NCBI GenBank assembly: GCA_030656145.1
Contig: JAUSOF010000032.1
Location: 1 to 34,763 of the forward strand
DNA length: 34,763 nt
Direction: 5' to 3'
From: Pseudomonas sp.
Lineage (GTDB): Bacteria > Pseudomonadota > Gammaproteobacteria > Pseudomonadales > Pseudomonadaceae
Shown: piece by piece, positions 25,106 through 33,520 of the stretch
Numbering within the stretch: the stretch's first letter is position 1
How the letters are laid out: every line of letters starts with the position of its first letter
Notes under the pieces: generated by a model
The model's input: the letters and a program-made list of their open reading frames with translations, nothing else
Told to the model about the DNA's origin: nothing
The model's database searches: none
Program-made: the position numbers and the translations under genes

Positions 25106-26068
25106 CTACGACTGTCCCGACAAGCGATCTGGTATCGCATCCATTCCATCGCATATCTCCTCAAGCAGCTCAGAAAATGCGCTCATAGCAGCCAATACTT
25201 TTTGGTACTCAGAAAGACTAGATGAGAATGCATCCCTGAGAGGAAACGGCTCCAGTACTGCCATCGTGTAGCTGACACATTTCTTAGTTGGATGATCTAC
25301 AAGTAAGGAGCCGCCGCCCGGTTGCTCCACGATTTCTTGCCAAGGCTCAATCGAACGAACTGCGCGCATGATTTGCCCGACCATGAACCTAGGTGCAAAT
25401 GAGTGAACAGATAGGTCGCGAAAATTGCGACTAAGCTTTCGATAGGCAGAGTCATTCATTGCATCCAACGCAGCCAGAAACCCATTAAATCGTGTCCAGC
25501 GGTGACCGAGGTGAATGACCTGCTTTCTGCGATCAGAACGTCGAAGCCCTTGTCCAGGTCTCAAACCATCCTGATCAAGTCGATCAACGTAGCCTGGTTC
25601 TACAAGACAGTTCGCCTGATGTAAAAGTGTCTCGGTAAGAAGCATCAGGCGATCACTGAGTGCGCTAGGTTGATGCATGCAGAAGAAAGCTAAGGGGTTA
25701 ACGAAGTGATGCAGCAGCTGCCCTTTATCTTCATCCGTCTCAAATGACTCAACAACGGCATTCCAAGCGCACCAGTCATGAAGGTGCACCCCCCACGAAT
25801 TTATCGTATTGGTAGTTTCCTGAATTTCAGCAGCTGCCCCCCAAGACCAGGCAAAGTTCCCATTAGCTGCCCGTGCGCGTTTCGCTGCCTCGTAGCCCAC
25901 CAAGCCCGGGGCCCTGGAAACGCTCGCAAGAAGCTGCTCGTGAAAACGCCCCATGGCTTCAGTGGTCAAATTTCGCCATGCGATCCAGCCTTCGTTATCA
26001 GCAAAATTCTCCTCCGATTGCTCATTGAGAGAGGGTTTCCCGGACGATCTGGCGGAACGTTCAGTCAT
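25106..26068 (-). CDS. Unknown 320-aa protein of the tRNA-Met-linked island
   Basis: The frame is long, uninterrupted and protein-like, with an AT-richer codon choice than the core genes and many Trp residues (GWIAWRNL, NFAWSWGAAAEI, HLHDWCAWNAVVE). No signal peptide or membrane segment is seen, and I recognise no family. The ATG at 26068 has no clear ribosome site, so the start is uncertain. It lies between a tRNA gene and an integrase remnant, so it is probably cargo of an integrated element. The gene ends 37 bases after the tRNA terminator. Confidence 0.72.
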   Translation of the reverse strand: MTERSARSSGKPSLNEQSEENFADNEGWIAWRNLTTEAMGRFHEQLLASVSRAPGLVGYEAAKRARAANGNFAWSWGAAAEIQETTNTINSWGVHLHDWCAWNAVVESFETDEDKGQLLHHFVNPLAFFCMHQPSALSDRLMLLTETLLHQANCLVEPGYVDRLDQDGLRPGQGLRRSDRRKQVIHLGHRWTRFNGFLAALDAMNDSAYRKLSRNFRDLSVHSFAPRFMVGQIMRAVRSIEPWQEIVEQPGGGSLLVDHPTKKCVSYTMAVLEPFPLRDAFSSSLSEYQKVLAAMSAFSELLEEICDGMDAIPDRLSGQS

Positions 26069-26186
26069 GAGGCAACCAAAATGCAGCTTAAAGAAGGCTT
26101 AACTTTGTCGTGCTTTCCGACTAACAGCAAGAAGGTTCAGACCATAGAAAGAGCTGAGAAGGTCGTTACGAACCGGCTCACCAGCC

Positions 26187-26410
26187 TTAGGAGGTCTCCA
26201 GCAAAGCCAACGGCGAGAAGGTCAGTGCCGTGGCGAAGTGATCAGGAGCAAGGAGCGAATAGCACATCGTCATCTTGATATCGCCATGCCCCAAGATCTT
26301 CTGTGCCGCAGGATGTGGCTTAGCTGTCCTGGCGCCTGGCAACCGCAGCGTTCATAGGCGCCATGGAAAGCCGCGCGGCAGGAGAGTGGTAATCGATGAT
26401 TCCTACGTTT
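26187..26410 (-). pseudogene. Remnant of a tyrosine recombinase (integrase) C-terminus
   Basis: On the minus strand one frame reads CRAAFHGAYERCGCQAPGQ then LSHILRH and stops resembling an integrase at base 26303. A different frame continues from that point, KILGHGDIKMTMCYSLLAPD, to a stop at 26187. These are the catalytic HxLRH box and the LGH...Y-S-x-L box of phage-type integrases. The 16 or so residues normally between them (TFASHFMMNGG-like) are missing and the frame changes, so the gene is inactivated by deletion. The rest of the integrase is not recognisable upstream. Confidence 0.85.
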
Positions 26411-26460
26411 GTCGGGCCTTCCTGCACGTCGAACCGAGCGTTGATCCTGTGCCTGCCGGG

Positions 26461-26736
26461 CTACCCTTCGGCGAGCGCAGGCGCGACCTCGAAACACATG
26501 CGCCATCCCTCGTTATTGATCCCGAAACGTCCAATGGAGACGGCTCTGTCTGGGTATGCCAGCTGGAGCCGCTCACACAACGTCATCGCGATTGCGTGCT
26601 TTACGGCCTGAGTACGATCTTCTGCAGCCACATCGACATTAACAAACCTGAAGTGTGCCCCTGGAGTCGGCTCAGGATCTGGCAGGCGGCTCAGCGGCAT
26701 CAACTCATCCGCGTATTCCTGTGCTGTTTTGCTCAT
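26461..26736 (-). CDS. Hypothetical 91-aa protein
   Basis: A small soluble protein (MSKTAQEYADELMPLSRLPD at the start, GRFGINNEGWRMCFEVAP near the end) with protein-like composition and an AGGA about eight bases upstream of the ATG. I recognise no family. It lies upstream of the integrase remnant on the same strand and may be a leftover of the same element. Confidence 0.5.
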   Translation of the reverse strand: MSKTAQEYADELMPLSRLPDPEPTPGAHFRFVNVDVAAEDRTQAVKHAIAMTLCERLQLAYPDRAVSIGRFGINNEGWRMCFEVAPALAEG

Positions 26737-26758
26737 GTCACATATCCTGTCTAAGGGC

Positions 26759-27034
26759 TTAATGATCGCTAGGGATTGATGCGCGATCTGTCGCTTGCAC
26801 CTGAATTACTTGCGGCACCCTGTCCGCACCATGCAGATCGGCGGACAAAGCCAGCGATTCAAGGACAAGTTCAGGGTGGGTCAAGTTCCCTGGGGGATAC
26901 CTTGACCTTACGCCACTGAATGGATAATCCACAACGTCGGGGGCGCCAGTTTTCAACCGGCGATAATACCTCGCCCTGCCAAGCGCGGGATGTTTCGTTG
27001 CTGGCACACCCCTTACCCAGCTTTTACACCTCAC
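26759..27034 (-). CDS. Doubtful 91-aa ORF upstream of the preceding gene
   Basis: The frame starts at GTG 27034 and ends 22 bases before the 91-aa gene at 26736. The C-terminal half (GNLTHPELVLESLALSADLH) looks like protein; the N-terminal half is basic and uses many AGG codons, rare in Pseudomonas. It may be foreign, a fragment, or not a gene. No family recognised. Confidence 0.3.
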   Translation of the reverse strand: MRCKSWVRGVPATKHPALGRARYYRRLKTGAPDVVDYPFSGVRSRYPPGNLTHPELVLESLALSADLHGADRVPQVIQVQATDRASIPSDH

Positions 27035-27044
27035 TGGCCTCCTC

Positions 27045-27194
27045 TTACGAGGCGCGGATCGCCATCATTCCGCAGGGCATCACAAGCCCAGTCAGCACAG
27101 GTATGAAGAGCAGAAGTACCAATACGGCAAACATCATCGGGCCGACCGCCAAGCGCGTAAACGCAAGCATCGCTGAGAGGCCGCGCCACGCCAT
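27045..27194 (-). CDS. Possible 49-aa hydrophobic peptide or membrane-protein fragment
   Basis: The ORF starts [12 protein letters not shown] and contains a strong membrane segment ([20 protein letters not shown]). The same frame stays open upstream but overlaps the gfa remnant on the other strand. It could be the tail of a lost membrane protein. Support is weak. Confidence 0.25.
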   Translation of the reverse strand: MAWRGLSAMLAFTRLAVGPMMFAVLVLLLFIPVLTGLVMPCGMMAIRAS

Positions 27195-27218
27195 TGCGCC
27201 GAGGATCCTGCCCGGGAG

Positions 27219-27683
27219 CACATCGACGCACAATCGGCCTACAACCACGCCTGCGGCTGCGCCAAGTGCTGCAAACCCAAGGGCGCACTGTTCTCCGTGG
27301 TGGTGGCGGTGCCGCGCGACAAGCTCAAAGCCACCGGGCATGCCGAGAAGCTTGCGCTGGTCGATCCCCAGGCCGCCATCCAGCGGCACGCCTGCAGCAA
27401 GTTCGGCGTGCATATGTACGGCCGCATCGAGAACCGCGCGCACCCCCTCTACGGGTTCGACTTCATCCACACCGAACTGTCCCCGGAGAAGGGCTGGTCC
27501 GCGCCGCAATTCGCCGCGTTCGTCTCCTCGATCATCGAGTCGGGCGCCAGCCCGGCGCTCATGGGCACTGTGCGGGCGCGACTGAAGGCGCTTGGCCTGG
27601 AGCCTTACGACTGCCTGTCGCCAGAGCGGATGGATGTCATCGCAACGCACGCCGCCAAGGCCTCAGGTGTGCTGAAGCCCTGA
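27219..27683 (+). pseudogene. gfa: 5'-truncated gfa (S-(hydroxymethyl)glutathione synthase)
   Basis: From about 27219 the plus-strand frame reads as the glutathione-dependent formaldehyde-activating enzyme: [18 protein letters not shown], then [18 protein letters not shown] and [16 protein letters not shown], to a normal C-terminus. The N-terminal 35-45 residues, including the first zinc-binding Cys pair, are absent and no start codon with a ribosome site precedes the homology. The later Cys pair is also damaged (ACSKFG where ACxxCG is expected). The central CGCxKC is intact. It is probably inactive. GTG 27297 opens an ORF within it but would remove still more. Confidence 0.88.
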
Positions 27684-27896
27684 CCTGACACGGGGCAGAA
27701 CCACTTGCCAGCGTAAGTCGCGGTGACTCTATGCCCCCTTAACCCTGGTTGCGCCGCGCGCGGGTCAACTTGCCCAGCCGGCTCACCTGCAACACCAGCA
27801 AGGCCAGCACACCGAGCCGCAAGGTTAATCGCGCCAGCACGACTGCTGTAGGTGATAATGCCCAGCACATTGTCATCCACTCAACAGAGGAGTCCT

Positions 27897-28439
27897 GTGA
27901 AGGTGATGTTCGAGATCAAGCAGTTGAATCCTGAGAAATACCGTCAGCAGACGCGCCGCAGCACGATGATCATTGTGGTGATCTTTCTGCTGCTGGGCAT
28001 GCTGCTGTCTACCGCCGCCGTGATGCTGCTCGGCGAACCCGGTGGCGATAATTTTCGCTTGAACCTGGGCGGTATTATTGCCGGGCTGCTGCTGACCATG
28101 GCACTGGTGCGATTCAGGTTCTGGCAGCAGCCCTGGATGGCGCCCGCCGTCTACGGCTGGCAACTCAAGCGCCGGCTGATGAGCATCACCAACGTCATGC
28201 ACCACGTCACCGTCGGCGTCACTGCCCAAGATCCGACTGCGATGAAACTGCTGCGTTTCTATCACCTGGGCCTGACCCAGATGCACCAACTGGACGGCAA
28301 CTCCAGCGCCCTCAGCCAGATGATCGCGGAGATCAACCGACACAAGGAGTCTATGGCGGCTTTGGGCATGGATACCGAGCAGAATCAGCTGGACCCAGCC
28401 TGGCTTGCGACGGTGAAGCAGGCCAACGCGGCGCGGTAA
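27897..28439 (+). CDS. DUF3087 family membrane protein
   Basis: About 180 aa. Two membrane helices (about 22-45 and 55-72; TMIIVVIFLLLGMLLSTAAV and LGGIIAGLLLTMALV) are followed by a cytoplasmic helical part with YGWQLKRRLM and FYHLGLTQMHQLDGN. It matches the DUF3087 proteins of Pseudomonas, whose role is unknown. The start is ambiguous: GTG 27897 sits four bases after GAGGAG, while ATG 27906 (MFEI...) is the start usual in the family but lies 13 bases away. A 7-bp hairpin GGCGCGG/CCGCGCC (28430-28446) places the TAA stop exactly in its loop. Confidence 0.87.
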   Translation: MKVMFEIKQLNPEKYRQQTRRSTMIIVVIFLLLGMLLSTAAVMLLGEPGGDNFRLNLGGIIAGLLLTMALVRFRFWQQPWMAPAVYGWQLKRRLMSITNVMHHVTVGVTAQDPTAMKLLRFYHLGLTQMHQLDGNSSALSQMIAEINRHKESMAALGMDTEQNQLDPAWLATVKQANAAR

Positions 28440-28540
28440 CCGCGCCACCAGGAGGCTGTCCGAGGGCAGCCGCCAGGCCCGCCCCAGCCTGATGGATAGC
28501 GCCGCGCGGTTATCCACGAGGTGGCGATCCACCCTGTCGG

Positions 28541-29452
28541 TCAGGCGCGCTTGCCGCCCATCTGCGTGCCCAACAGCAAACCGGCAAAAATCAGCCCGCC
28601 GCCCAGCCAGTGGAACGCCTGCAAGCCCTCCCCCAGCAGCAACCAGCCAAGTATGGCGGTGAAGACCGGCATCAGGTAATTGGACAGCGCCGCTTTGGCC
28701 GCGCCGAGTACACGCACACCGTGATTCCAGGCGAGGTAAGCAACCAGTGAGGCGAATACGGCGGTGTAGGCGATGGCGCCGAGGTTGCTTGGGGTAACGA
28801 CGAAGCGGGCGCCCTGGCTGAGCTCATAGAGGTAGAACGGCAGGATCAGTGGCACGCCGAGCAGCATCAGCACGCCGAGCAGGGCCAGCGCCGGGATCGG
28901 CAGCAGGTACGTGGCCCAGCGCCGCAGCAGCAGCGAATACAGCGCCCAGTCGGCCACGGCCAGAAGCATGATCAGGTCGCCGCGATTGAACGAAAGCGCG
29001 GTCAGGGTCGCCCAGCTACCCTGGGTGATCAGCACCAGCAAACCGATTGCCGCCAGCCCCATGCCCCACCAGGCGCGGCGCTGCGGCCATTCGCCGAGCA
29101 GCAGACCGGCGCCGATAAAGGTCATCAGCGGCAGGCAGGTGTTGACCAGAGTGATGTTGATTGCGGCAGTGCTCTGCGCGGCGCTATAGAGCATCGAGTT
29201 GTAGCCGGCAATGCCGAGGCCGCCGAGCACCAGCAGGCGCCAGCCCGCGGCACGCAATTCGGGGCGATGGCGCCACAACGGCGCCAGCACGAACGGCAAC
29301 AACAGGCTCAGCGCCAGGCACCAGCGCCAGAACGACAGGGCAAAAGGCGGAATATCGCCGGCGAAGGCACGTGCCACCAGGGCGTTGCCCGACCAGCAGA
29401 GCACGGCCAGCAGCAGACCAAGCATGGCCAGACTACGCGAGCTATTGACCAC
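28541..29452 (-). CDS. EamA/DMT family transporter
   Basis: A 303-aa protein with ten hydrophobic helices and two EamA repeats (first from LAMLGLLLAVLCWSGNALVARAF, second from about 150). It is a drug/metabolite-type permease of the inner membrane; the substrate cannot be told from sequence. The GTG start at 29452 lies one base after the can stop (TGAGGTG), so it is probably read by translational coupling from can. Confidence 0.92.
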   Translation of the reverse strand: MVNSSRSLAMLGLLLAVLCWSGNALVARAFAGDIPPFALSFWRWCLALSLLLPFVLAPLWRHRPELRAAGWRLLVLGGLGIAGYNSMLYSAAQSTAAINITLVNTCLPLMTFIGAGLLLGEWPQRRAWWGMGLAAIGLLVLITQGSWATLTALSFNRGDLIMLLAVADWALYSLLLRRWATYLLPIPALALLGVLMLLGVPLILPFYLYELSQGARFVVTPSNLGAIAYTAVFASLVAYLAWNHGVRVLGAAKAALSNYLMPVFTAILGWLLLGEGLQAFHWLGGGLIFAGLLLGTQMGGKRA

Positions 29453-29453
29453 C

Positions 29454-30098
29454 TCAGCTTTCGCCGAGCGGACGCAGGCGGTATTGCGGCGGCAACTGTT
29501 CGATGCCGCTGACGGTGACGTTGAGGTTCTTCCAGCGACCGTCCTTGATGCCGTAGATACAGCCGTGCACCGACAGCTCCTGGCCGCGATGCCAGGCGTT
29601 CTGCACGATGGTGGTGTGGCTGACGTTGGCCACCTGCTGAATCACATTGAGTTCACACAAACGGTCGACCCGCTCCTCCTCGCTCGGCAACTGCGCCAGG
29701 TGCTCGCGGTGCTCGTAATACAAATCGCGGATGGTCCGCAGCCAGCCGTCGATCAGGCCGAACTGGGTATCCTGCATGGAGGCGCGCACACCGCCGCAGC
29801 CGTAGTGGCCGGTGACCAGGATGTGTTTGACCTTGAGCACATCGACCGCGTACTGGATCACCGACAGGCAGTTGAGGTCGGTGTGCAGCACCACGTTAGC
29901 GACGTTGCGATGCACGAACAGATCACCCGGCAACAGGCCGACGATCTCGTTGGCCGGCACCCGCGCATCGGAGCAACCGATCCACAGGTATTCCGGCGCC
30001 TGCTGGCGGGCCAGCTTGGCGAAGAACGCGGGGTCCTGCTGGGTGATGGCCTCGGCCCACCGCTCGTTGTTGTCGAAGAGATGTTGTAAGTCACTCAT
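29454..30098 (-). CDS. can: Beta-carbonic anhydrase
   Basis: A 214-aa protein starting at ATG 30098 (MSDLQHLF). The zinc ligands are Cys42 and Asp44 (GCSDARVP), His98 and Cys101 (GHYGCGGV), at the same positions as in E. coli Can, and the whole sequence follows that protein (FVHRNVANVV, LNCLSVIQYAVDVL). It interconverts CO2 and bicarbonate in the cytoplasm, which also supplies bicarbonate to carboxylases. A frame reaching 30179 exists, but its extra 27 residues do not belong to the family. It shares an operon with the EamA gene. Confidence 0.95.
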   Translation of the reverse strand: MSDLQHLFDNNERWAEAITQQDPAFFAKLARQQAPEYLWIGCSDARVPANEIVGLLPGDLFVHRNVANVVLHTDLNCLSVIQYAVDVLKVKHILVTGHYGCGGVRASMQDTQFGLIDGWLRTIRDLYYEHREHLAQLPSEEERVDRLCELNVIQQVANVSHTTIVQNAWHRGQELSVHGCIYGIKDGRWKNLNVTVSGIEQLPPQYRLRPLGES

Positions 30099-30234
30099 GC
30101 CAATCGGTTCCCTGGAGTATCGATGCGCACCATACGGAGCGCGTGTGGCCTTTGACAAGCCACTTTGCGCCGCGGTCACAGCCAGCCCCCGGATTGCATC
30201 CCGTGGACAAAGACACCCGCAGCAGATGACGCGC

Positions 30235-30687
30235 TCAGTCGAACAGGGTGCAGGCCATTACCAGTGCATCTTCGCGCCCACCCACAGAGGGGTAGTAATC
30301 GCGACGCCGGCCGATCTCATTGAAACCATAACGCTCGTACAAACGATAGGCCGACTGGTTGCTGGCGCGCACTTCAAGGAAGCATTCGCCCGCCTTCAGC
30401 TCCATGGCACGCTGCATCAGACGCTCCAGCAGCAAGAGGCCGAAACCACGCCCCTGGCTCTCCGGCCTGATGGTGATATTGAGCAGATGGGCTTCATCGA
30501 TGATGACGTTAATCACCCCGTGGCCGACCTGCTGCAGACCGTCGAACATCACCCAGCAATCGTAGGACTTGAGGCTGTCGAGGAAGATGCCACGGGACCA
30601 GGGGTGACTGAACGCGGCGCACTCGATACTCAGTACCGCCTCGATATCCGCCTCGGTCATCGGGCGGAAAGAAATCGTTTCACTCAT
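30235..30687 (-). CDS. rimI: Ribosomal protein S18-alanine N-acetyltransferase
   Basis: A 150-aa GNAT protein. The acetyl-CoA loop is RPESQGRGFGLLLLERLM (about 80-97), preceded by HLLNITI and followed by FLEVRASNQSAYRLYERYGFNEIGRRRDYYP, the RimI signature. It acetylates the N-terminal Ala of ribosomal protein S18. It lies downstream of the psi-subunit gene, the same holD-rimI order known from E. coli. Confidence 0.95.
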   Translation of the reverse strand: MSETISFRPMTEADIEAVLSIECAAFSHPWSRGIFLDSLKSYDCWVMFDGLQQVGHGVINVIIDEAHLLNITIRPESQGRGFGLLLLERLMQRAMELKAGECFLEVRASNQSAYRLYERYGFNEIGRRRDYYPSVGGREDALVMACTLFD

Positions 30688-30754
30688 TCAGATTGGCTCA
30701 ATAGACGGTGGGATCCTGGACGACGCGGTCCGAGCCAGGCGACGCTGGACGCGC

Positions 30755-31549
30755 TCAAGAGGCTGCCAGCCAGCGTTGCCGCACCCGGCGCATGGCGTGC
30801 CACAGCTCGGCCTTACGCGCCGGCTCGTCCATCAGCAACTCCAGCCCCGGCAGCGCCCAAGCGGCACCCAGGCCATCGATCTGCAACTCACGGTTATAGA
30901 ACTCTGCATTGGCATCACCAGCAAAGCGGATAGCCGGCAGGCCCACCAGCCATAGGCAACTGCAGGGTTGCTGTTCCTCCAGGCGCGCAGCGATGAAGCT
31001 CTGAACATAATCCAATGCCGCCTGCGGCCCCTGATCCATGCTGCCGCGGGCCAGTAAAGGCCAGCGTACCGGCTCCCCGACCAATTGCGGGCTGTCCGGC
31101 AGGCCGGCGGCGCGCAGCAAATCCTTGAGCAGCAGGTAAGCCGGATCGCGACCCTGCAGAGGCTCACCGGTAGGCAACTCGACCAACAAGGCGCAGTCGC
31201 CAGCGCGCAACAACTGCAGGGCGAAACGCGGTGGAGGCGCAGCTACCTGCCTGACCGCAGCGGGGGTCTCAGTTTCCGTACGGGCGTCCGCTTTAGCACT
31301 GCGGGGCGTGACGCTAGGCCGCGGCACCTCGATCTTTGGCCGCTCGACTGGCGGCTCGGGCCGGGCCAAAGGCGCTGGTTCACTGACGGGCACCGCGGGT
31401 CGTGGCTCGACCGCGACGGGTACTTCCGGCTCCGGCGGCTGCAGCGACTCCGGCCGTGAGGGCGCGGCGAAAGGCAGCTCCACGCGCGGCAGCCAACTGG
31501 CCACCTGCATGGCACTCAGGTAAGCGCGACGCCGCAGCTCCTCAATCAA
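30755..31549 (-). CDS. holD: DNA polymerase III psi subunit, long pseudomonad form
   Basis: A 264-aa protein. A short N-terminal motif ([17 protein letters not shown], comparable to the DnaX-binding N-terminus of E. coli psi) is joined by a Pro/Glu/Val-rich linker (about 30-95) to a C-terminal domain (about 105-264) with [13 protein letters not shown] and [20 protein letters not shown]. Pseudomonas psi was described as a cryptic, enlarged protein; this assignment rests on recalled work on the P. aeruginosa gene next to rimI, plus synteny. The TTG start overlaps the leuA stop (TTGA). Without the synteny it would be called hypothetical. Confidence 0.75.
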   Translation of the reverse strand: MIEELRRRAYLSAMQVASWLPRVELPFAAPSRPESLQPPEPEVPVAVEPRPAVPVSEPAPLARPEPPVERPKIEVPRPSVTPRSAKADARTETETPAAVRQVAAPPPRFALQLLRAGDCALLVELPTGEPLQGRDPAYLLLKDLLRAAGLPDSPQLVGEPVRWPLLARGSMDQGPQAALDYVQSFIAARLEEQQPCSCLWLVGLPAIRFAGDANAEFYNRELQIDGLGAAWALPGLELLMDEPARKAELWHAMRRVRQRWLAAS

Positions 31550-33093
31550 ACGTCAGCCACCTGCGGGTGCGCCTTATGCCCGGCCTGCATCAGGTTAAGG
31601 GCATTGATATAGGCCTTGGCCGATGCCACCAGAATGTCGGTATCGGCACCATTGCCGTTGACGATGCGCCCGGCTTTTTCCAGGCGCACGGTGACTTCGC
31701 CCTGGGAGTCGGTGCCCTCGGTGATGGCATTGACCGAGTACAGTTGCAGACTGGCCTGCGAACCGGCAATCGATTCGATGGCCTTGAAGGTCGCGTCAAC
31801 CGGACCGGAGCCTTGGGCGGCCGCACTGCGCTCCTGGCCATCGACGCTGACCACGATCTGCGCCTGCGGCACTTCGCCGGTTTTGCTCGCTACTTCCAGG
31901 CTCAGCAACTTGAAGTGCTCTGGGGCTTCGGCGCTCAGGCTGTCGGAAACCAGCGCTTGCAGGTCTTCGTCAAAAATTTCGTGCTTCTTGTCGGCCAAAT
32001 CCTTGAAGCGGGCAAACGCGGCATTCAGTTCGCCCTCGCCAGCCAGGACGATACCCAGCTCCTCCAGCCGCGCGCGGAACGCAGCGCGCCCGGAATGCTT
32101 GCCCATGACCATCTTGTTGGCATTCCAGCCAACCGACTCGGCGGACATGATTTCGTAGGTTTCACGGTGCTTGAGCACGCCATCCTGGTGAATACCCGAT
32201 TCATGGGCGAAGGCGTTGGCGCCGACAATCGCCTTGTTCGGCTGCACCGGAAAACCGGTGATACCGGAAACCATCCGCGAGGTGCTGAGGATGTGCTGGG
32301 TGTCGATGCGGGTGTGCACGCCGAGCAGGTCTTCGCGGGTTTTAATCGCCATGACGATCTCTTCCAGCGCGGCATTACCAGCACGCTCGCCGAGGCCATT
32401 GATGGTGCACTCCACTTGCCGAGCGCCGGCCACCACAGCGGCCAGGGAGTTGGCTACAGCCAGGCCCAGGTCATTGTGGCAATGCACCGAAAATACCGCC
32501 TTGTCGGCATTGGGTACGCGATTAAGCAGCTGACGAATCATCTCCGCATACTGGTGCGGGATCGCATAGCCCACGGTATCCGGAATATTGATGGTGCGCG
32601 CACCGGCATTGATCGCCGCCTCGACAATCCGGCAGAGAAAATCGATCTCCGAACGCCCGGCATCTTCGCAGGAGAACTCCACATCGCTGCACAGGTTGCG
32701 CGCGCGCTTGACCGCATGCACCGCCTGCTCGACCACCTGATCCGGCTGCATGCGCAGCTTGTACTGCATGTGGATCGGGCTGGTGGCGATAAAGGTATGA
32801 ATGCGCCCGGAGTTGGCGCCTTTGAGCGCCTCTGCGGCTCGGTCGATGTCACCATCGAGGGCGCGCGACAGGCTGCACACGGTGCTGTCCTTGATATTGT
32901 CGGCAATCGCCTTGACGGCGGCGAAGTCACCCGGGCTGGCAATGGCAAAACCCGCCTCGATCACATCAACGCGCAAGCGCTCCAAGGCCTTGGCGATGCG
33001 CAGCTTTTCTTCGCCGGTCATGGACGCGCCAGGGCTCTGCTCGCCATCACGCAGGGTGGTATCGAAAATAATGACGCGGTCGTTGCTGCTCAT
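31546..33093 (-). CDS. leuA: 2-isopropylmalate synthase
   Basis: A 515-aa protein starting at ATG 33093 ([20 protein letters not shown]) with GAGG upstream. The catalytic HMGL-like TIM barrel has [27 protein letters not shown] (metal ligands) and [13 protein letters not shown]. The hinge is at about 330-390 and the C-terminal LeuA dimer domain (about 390-500) is the leucine feedback site. It condenses acetyl-CoA with 2-oxoisovalerate, the first step of leucine synthesis. The length matches the E. coli-type short LeuA. The stop overlaps the downstream holD start. Confidence 0.95.
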   Translation of the reverse strand: MSSNDRVIIFDTTLRDGEQSPGASMTGEEKLRIAKALERLRVDVIEAGFAIASPGDFAAVKAIADNIKDSTVCSLSRALDGDIDRAAEALKGANSGRIHTFIATSPIHMQYKLRMQPDQVVEQAVHAVKRARNLCSDVEFSCEDAGRSEIDFLCRIVEAAINAGARTINIPDTVGYAIPHQYAEMIRQLLNRVPNADKAVFSVHCHNDLGLAVANSLAAVVAGARQVECTINGLGERAGNAALEEIVMAIKTREDLLGVHTRIDTQHILSTSRMVSGITGFPVQPNKAIVGANAFAHESGIHQDGVLKHRETYEIMSAESVGWNANKMVMGKHSGRAAFRARLEELGIVLAGEGELNAAFARFKDLADKKHEIFDEDLQALVSDSLSAEAPEHFKLLSLEVASKTGEVPQAQIVVSVDGQERSAAAQGSGPVDATFKAIESIAGSQASLQLYSVNAITEGTDSQGEVTVRLEKAGRIVNGNGADTDILVASAKAYINALNLMQAGHKAHPQVADV

Positions 33094-33253
33094 GCTGGTT
33101 TCCTCACGGATGCGCAGATGCACACGCCCAACGCAGGGGCGCATGTCGATATGCCGTGATTGTCGCGTGAAATGCGCCGGGCGGGAAGCGCGGCGCGCAC
33201 CGATGCCGCGTCGCGGCTAAAGCGGGATGCAGGTTTGATCGCACAAGCCTGCA

Positions 33254-33306
33254 CGTAGGCTGGATGTCGCTCCTTACATCCACCAGCAACAGGCAACGGT
33301 GGATGT
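33254..33306. repeat. Palindromic repeat upstream of leuA
   Basis: TGGATGT occurs at 33261-33267 and 33300-33306, and its complement ACATCCA at 33276-33282, so the inverted copy can pair with either direct copy. The surrounding GTAGGCTGGATGTCGCTCCT looks like another intergenic repeat type of this genus. Confidence 0.65.
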
Positions 33307-33312
33307 TCACCA

Positions 33313-33346
33313 GAAAGCAAAACGCCCGCCAAAGATGGCGGGCGTT
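33313..33346 (-). terminator. Rho-independent terminator upstream of leuA (minus strand)
   Basis: A 10-bp perfect stem, AACGCCCGCC/GGCGGGCGTT (33321-33330, 33337-33346), with a 6-base loop. On the minus strand the tail reads TTTTGCTTTC. It may end transcription of the gene at 33521-34763, or act as a leuA leader attenuator (see findings). Confidence 0.88.
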
Positions 33347-33362
33347 GGGCCGATCGAGCGCG

Positions 33363-33490
33363 CTAGAGCCAGGCTAGGCGCAACGACCAACGGGAGTAAC
33401 AGCCGCAGGCTGACCCGTAGGGTGAGCGCCAGCGAATAAAGTGCGCGAGGACGCGGAGTTTACTGCTGTAAATGAGCATCCGAGCGCACT
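33363..33490. other. Structured intergenic element upstream of leuA
   Basis: Several hairpins follow closely: CAGCC/GGCTG (33400-33404, 33408-33412), ACCC/GGGT (33413-33416, 33420-33423), TTTAC/GTAAA (33459-33463, 33468-33472) enclosed by an outer AGTGCGC/GCGCACT stem (33440-33446, 33484-33490). On the minus strand a 38-codon ORF (33479 to 33363) runs through it. The pattern looks like a conserved RNA or a composite repeat; I recall similar GAGTTTACT...GTAAATGAGCATCC stretches in other Pseudomonas intergenic regions but cannot name them. Confidence 0.6.
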
Positions 33491-33520
33491 TTCAACAACG
33501 CCTGGCCGACGCGCAGCCGA

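Noticed and set aside
26920..27585. 221-codon plus-strand ORF over the gfa remnant
   Set aside because: It reads gfa in the wrong frame; the protein is low-complexity Ser/Arg/Pro.
27739..27876. 45-codon hydrophobic ORF on the minus strand between gfa and the DUF3087 gene
   Set aside because: It has one possible membrane helix but no ribosome site and no family; it may be a fragment, too weak to annotate.
24990..27900. Second copy of the tRNA-Met 3' end marking the right end of the island
   Set aside because: I scanned to 27900 and found no convincing repeat of the T-arm and acceptor sequence; the end may have been deleted.
31402..33159. 585-codon plus-strand ORF opposite leuA
   Set aside because: It is an antisense shadow; leuA on the minus strand is fully conserved.
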